From an uncultured Bacteroidota bacterium (GTDB lineage Bacteria; Bacteroidota; Bacteroidia; Chitinophagales; Chitinophagaceae), in assembly GCA_903877645.1 (NCBI GenBank), contig CAIRES010000088.1, forward strand, positions 1 to 64,000: a DNA stretch of 64,000 nucleotides, read 5' to 3'. Within the stretch, counting starts at the first letter, position 1. The number at the start of each line of letters is the position of its first letter. Of this stretch, positions 61,267 through 64,000 are shown in pieces. The translations under genes were made by a program, and so were the position numbers. Under the pieces are notes generated by a model. The model saw only the letters and a list, made by a program, of their open reading frames with translations, was not told the DNA's origin and made no database searches.

Positions 61267-62340
61267 TCAAAACAGCCGCCCTTGCCCCACCACTACCCGC
61301 CTGAAGTCTTTGGTGTTCATTTCCATTTTGGTTTCGTTGAGGTGGTATTTTTTGCAGTAGATGTCAAACTGTGTTTTTATCAGTTCGGCAAATTTGCCGT
61401 CGCCTACGATGCGGTTGCCCCAGCGGCTGTCGTTCACCTTGCCCTCATGACATTCGCTGATCTGGTGCCATACTTTTTCCGCTCGGTCTGGGAAGGCTTT
61501 GAATAACCAGTCTTTGAAGATGGGGCCTATAGCGCCGTTCAGGCGCACTACGGTATAACCTGCCCATTTGGCGCCTGCCTCGCTGGCCGCTTTCAGCACA
61601 TCGTGCATGTGCATATCGTTGAGGCCTGGTATCAGCGGTGCATTCATTATGCCCGTGGGCACACCCGCCTTGCTTAGTGTTTCCACCACCTTCAGCCTGC
61701 TGCGGTAAGAGGCTGTGCGTGGCTCCAGCAACCTCCGTAGGTCTTCATCCAACGAGGTGATGGAGGAGAACACCCGTACGAGGTTCATCTTTGCCAAGTC
61801 TTGTATAATATCCAGGTCGCGCAGCACCAGTGCATTTTTAGACAGTACACTCACAGGGTTGCGATACTCGAGGCATATCTCCAATAGCTGCCTCGTTATC
61901 TTCATCTTGCGCTCTATGGGCTGATAGCAATCCGTATTTCCACTGAGTGATATGGTAGCAGGTACCCAGTTCTTATTATCGAGGAATTTGCGCAGCAATG
62001 CGGGGGCGTTCTTCTTTACTACTATGCGGCTTTCAAAATCTACCCCGGCGCTGTAGCCCCAGTATTCGTGGCTGTTGCGGGCATAGCAGTAGATGCAGCC
62101 GTGCTCGCACCCCTGGTAAGGATTGGCGGAATACATCATACCTACATCGGGGCTAGTCACCGTGTTCACCAGTGTTTTGCTGTCGTCTATGATGTATTCT
62201 GTGCTGCGCTTCTCCTGCTCCCAGTCGTCAATACTTTCCACATGCTCCTGCACATACTCCCCCTTCAGAAATCTATTCTTGGGGTTGAACTGCGCTCCTC
62301 TCCCCTTCTCAAATCGTTCTGTTGCTGCCTGGTTGATCAT
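61267..62340 (-). CDS. PA0069-family radical SAM protein
   Basis: This 357-residue protein has the radical SAM cluster motif CEHGCIYC near residue 78 (C-x3-C-x2-C), preceded by SANPYQG and followed by YARNSHEYWG, which is the signature of the PA0069 or SplB-like family. The TIM-barrel core carries LSGNTDCYQPIERK. The reaction is unknown, and it resembles spore-photoproduct lyase in layout but lacks evidence for that chemistry. It is the neighbour of tatD and of the Y-family polymerase, all on the same strand. Confidence 0.88.
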   Translation of the reverse strand: MINQAATERFEKGRGAQFNPKNRFLKGEYVQEHVESIDDWEQEKRSTEYIIDDSKTLVNTVTSPDVGMMYSANPYQGCEHGCIYCYARNSHEYWGYSAGVDFESRIVVKKNAPALLRKFLDNKNWVPATISLSGNTDCYQPIERKMKITRQLLEICLEYRNPVSVLSKNALVLRDLDIIQDLAKMNLVRVFSSITSLDEDLRRLLEPRTASYRSRLKVVETLSKAGVPTGIMNAPLIPGLNDMHMHDVLKAASEAGAKWAGYTVVRLNGAIGPIFKDWLFKAFPDRAEKVWHQISECHEGKVNDSRWGNRIVGDGKFAELIKTQFDIYCKKYHLNETKMEMNTKDFRRVVVGQGRLF

Positions 62341-62352
62341 TTTTTTAGTATA

Positions 62353-62418
62353 TAGTAGATAGTCGTTAGTAGATCGTAGTTAGCCTAATCATTTTCTTTT
62401 TAGTAGATAGTCGTTAGT
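62353..62418 (-). repeat. Two perfect copies of an 18-base repeat
   Basis: TAGTAGATAGTCGTTAGT occurs at 62353-62370 and again at 62401-62418, 48 bases apart, in the spacer between the polymerase and radical SAM genes. The stretch also contains further TAGTA/TAGTC pieces, so it looks like slippage-derived low-complexity sequence. Confidence 0.7.
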
Positions 62419-62491
62419 CGTTTATTAATAATTGATCTTCTTGCTGTTTACTGTTTTAGCCCTGCCTTCTGTTCCTGCTTCCTGCTTCTGC

Positions 62492-63919
62492 TTACTGCGC
62501 CTCAATCATCGGCACATCATCATATTCAGGGCCGGTGTATTCGTGGTCTACTTCTTCGTATTCGGGTGGTGGTGCGGGTGGTGGTTTTTTTTTGATCACT
62601 ATTTTACGAGGCTCGCCGGGTAATGCATCTTCTTCCAGCAGGTGCTTGTTCTTTACCTCGCCGTTTTTTACGAGCATATCTCTTACCGACCCAAAGCCTA
62701 TAGCATCCTTCATCACATGCGGGTTAAATAGCTCGCTCCCCTTCCGCACTATATCTTTCTGCTCAAAATGGTCTTTGATCTGGTACATTACTTTGCGTAC
62801 CGTATCCTTTTTGATGCGGTTATCGAAGAGGCTGTACTGCATCACCGTGTTCTTCACAAACGATTGTATGCCTACATTAAGGTTAGTCACTTTGTCGGTG
62901 AAAACTGTTTTGAGGCCACGGCTTTGCTCAAAGTCAGTAATGCGCTCATATATATAACTGCGCAGCTCCATTGCATCTTGCACAGGGTCGGCGAGCTTTA
63001 TAGTTGTTTCCCACTTGCTGCCATCCCTGTACCTGATACCGAAGTATATCTCTTTGCAAAACAGGCCACCCTTCACCATACGCTGCTCCAGCCGGGTACA
63101 CAGGCTGATGAGCATAGACTCCAATTGCTGCCTGTCGCGGCTCTGCTGGCTGCTCATGGTGCGGGTGGCGCTCATGGTGCGGTTCTCTACCTTGTTGTAC
63201 ATATCCACCTCGCCGAAGTTGAGGCGGCGGTGCCAGTAGTCGCCCACTACCCCGCCAAAAACCTTGCGCAGCAGGGCGGCAGATGCATGCCGCATCTCCA
63301 GTGGGGTACGGATGCCGGTAAGCAACAGGCGGCGCTCGTTGCGGGTAGCGATGCCGGGCAGGTCGGTGAGCTTCATTTTGGCGAGGTAGTCATCTATATT
63401 ATCCGGGGTGATGACCACCAGGCCGTCTACTTTTTGCAGCCCTGTGCCAACCTTAGCCAAAAACGAATTAGGCGCTATGCCTATGGAGCAGGTGAGATAG
63501 TCATACTTTTTTTTGATATCTGCCTTTATCTGCCGGGCCACTTCGGTAAGGTCGTTATACACCAGCCGGTAGGAGTAGAAGTTGGCCACGGCCTCGTCTA
63601 TGCTCTTGGGTATCACATCATCGCAGTAGCTGCGCATGATGTTCATCACATCCACATGTATGATGCGGTACCAGGCGGGGTGTGTAACGGTGGTGATCAT
63701 CTCGGGGCATAGCATCCGGCAGTCGGAGAGGCTCATACCGCTCTTGACTCCAAATATCTTGGCTTCTTTGGACGCCGCTATCACGGCTGCATTGGGGCTA
63801 TCGTAGGTGAGCACACCGACCGGCTTGCCCCTCAACTCGGGATGGCGCTGCTGCTCGCAACTGGCAAAGTAGCAGTTCATGTCAAGGAACATGACCAGCG
63901 GCTCTGTTTTAGCCCCCAT
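62492..63919 (-). CDS. Y-family (UmuC/DinB-like) translesion DNA polymerase
   Basis: This protein of 475 residues has the palm motifs of Y-family polymerases: DMNCYFASCEQQ with the first catalytic Asp, and PKSIDEAVANF with the Asp-Glu pair (usual YSxDE). A little-finger domain follows (about residues 230-340), and there is an unusual C-terminal tail of about 40 residues rich in Pro and acidic residues (KKKPPPAPPPEYEEVDHEY). The catalytic acids are intact. A GTG at 63952 is an alternative start that adds 11 residues. No LexA gene is nearby. Confidence 0.85.
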   Translation of the reverse strand: MGAKTEPLVMFLDMNCYFASCEQQRHPELRGKPVGVLTYDSPNAAVIAASKEAKIFGVKSGMSLSDCRMLCPEMITTVTHPAWYRIIHVDVMNIMRSYCDDVIPKSIDEAVANFYSYRLVYNDLTEVARQIKADIKKKYDYLTCSIGIAPNSFLAKVGTGLQKVDGLVVITPDNIDDYLAKMKLTDLPGIATRNERRLLLTGIRTPLEMRHASAALLRKVFGGVVGDYWHRRLNFGEVDMYNKVENRTMSATRTMSSQQSRDRQQLESMLISLCTRLEQRMVKGGLFCKEIYFGIRYRDGSKWETTIKLADPVQDAMELRSYIYERITDFEQSRGLKTVFTDKVTNLNVGIQSFVKNTVMQYSLFDNRIKKDTVRKVMYQIKDHFEQKDIVRKGSELFNPHVMKDAIGFGSVRDMLVKNGEVKNKHLLEEDALPGEPRKIVIKKKPPPAPPPEYEEVDHEYTGPEYDDVPMIEAQ

Positions 63920-64000
63920 TGAGTTCCTGAAATAGTCGTCCCTGTGTTTCACAAGGCTAAATTAGGGATAATTTGTCAATTTAATTGGAAATAATACATT

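Noticed and set aside
62768-63712. 314-residue antisense frame opposite the Y-family polymerase
   Set aside because: It has skewed amino acid content (His, Val, Gly rich) and no independent support; treated as a shadow frame.

Overview
The window looks like a stretch of a Bacteroidota chromosome, most likely the Chitinophagia/Sphingobacteriia side. The sequence shows TAnnTTTG-type promoter elements before many genes and almost no Shine-Dalgarno sites. It also carries a protein with a type IX secretion sorting tail, a Bacteroidota-style LptD, and lipoproteins with short lipoboxes. Most of the window is ordinary core genome with short accessory inserts. No prophage, CRISPR array, integrase or intact insertion sequence was seen. 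Species is not determined.

Layout. 0-3.2 kb: DoxX-like/HxlR divergent pair, HU, a decayed Fic C-terminus, a secreted hydrolase, an orphan gene and tRNA-Ser(UGA). 3.4-10 kb: periplasmic MsrA, cold-shock protein, a small ABC exporter, a dicarboxylate symporter, a PLP deaminase/desulfhydrase and Era. 10.2-11.8 kb: a secreted NHL-repeat protein. 11.9-25.4 kb: a surface-glycan locus. Its minus-strand run (YfhO-like GT-C, epimerase, HAD phosphatase, TPP enzyme, HpcH-type aldolase, small HAD protein, GtrA, GT2) is tightly packed. It is flanked by a sugar C-methyltransferase-like gene, a second large GT-C-like protein and a double OmpA-domain protein. 25.5-32.3 kb: RluD, unknown envelope proteins, a GT39-like membrane protein, a methyltransferase and two tRNAs (Ser-GCU, Pro-UGG), separated by repeat-rich spacers.

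32.5-39.8 kb: DnaA, a 2-oxo acid dehydrogenase E2, LptD and an N-acetylmuramoyl-alanine amidase. 39.9-45.6 kb: an EGF-like lipoprotein, then a TetR-controlled MacAB-TolC-like efflux operon. 45.7-51.4 kb: a retropepsin-like protein, a polysaccharide deacetylase, a PaaK-like adenylate-forming enzyme, DedA and two tandem MFS paralogues. 51.4-57.7 kb: a PIN-type toxin pair, GluQRS, a TPR/GT-C membrane protein, an RlmL-like methyltransferase and a HipBA pair. 57.8-64 kb: PepD, an IS1595-like remnant, tRNA-Ser(GGA) with an adjacent tRNA fragment in GC-rich repeats, TatD, a PA0069-type radical SAM protein and a Y-family DNA polymerase.

The best candidates for something undescribed are three. First, the glycan locus combines acyloin (TPP), aldol and C-methyl chemistry with a GtrA/GtrB/GT-C transfer module, suggesting an unusual branched or extended sugar. 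Second, TAnnTTTG elements repeatedly sit 3-8 bases before start codons, implying leaderless mRNAs. Third, the tRNA-Ser(GGA) 3' end overlaps a palindromic repeat next to a degenerate tRNA copy.
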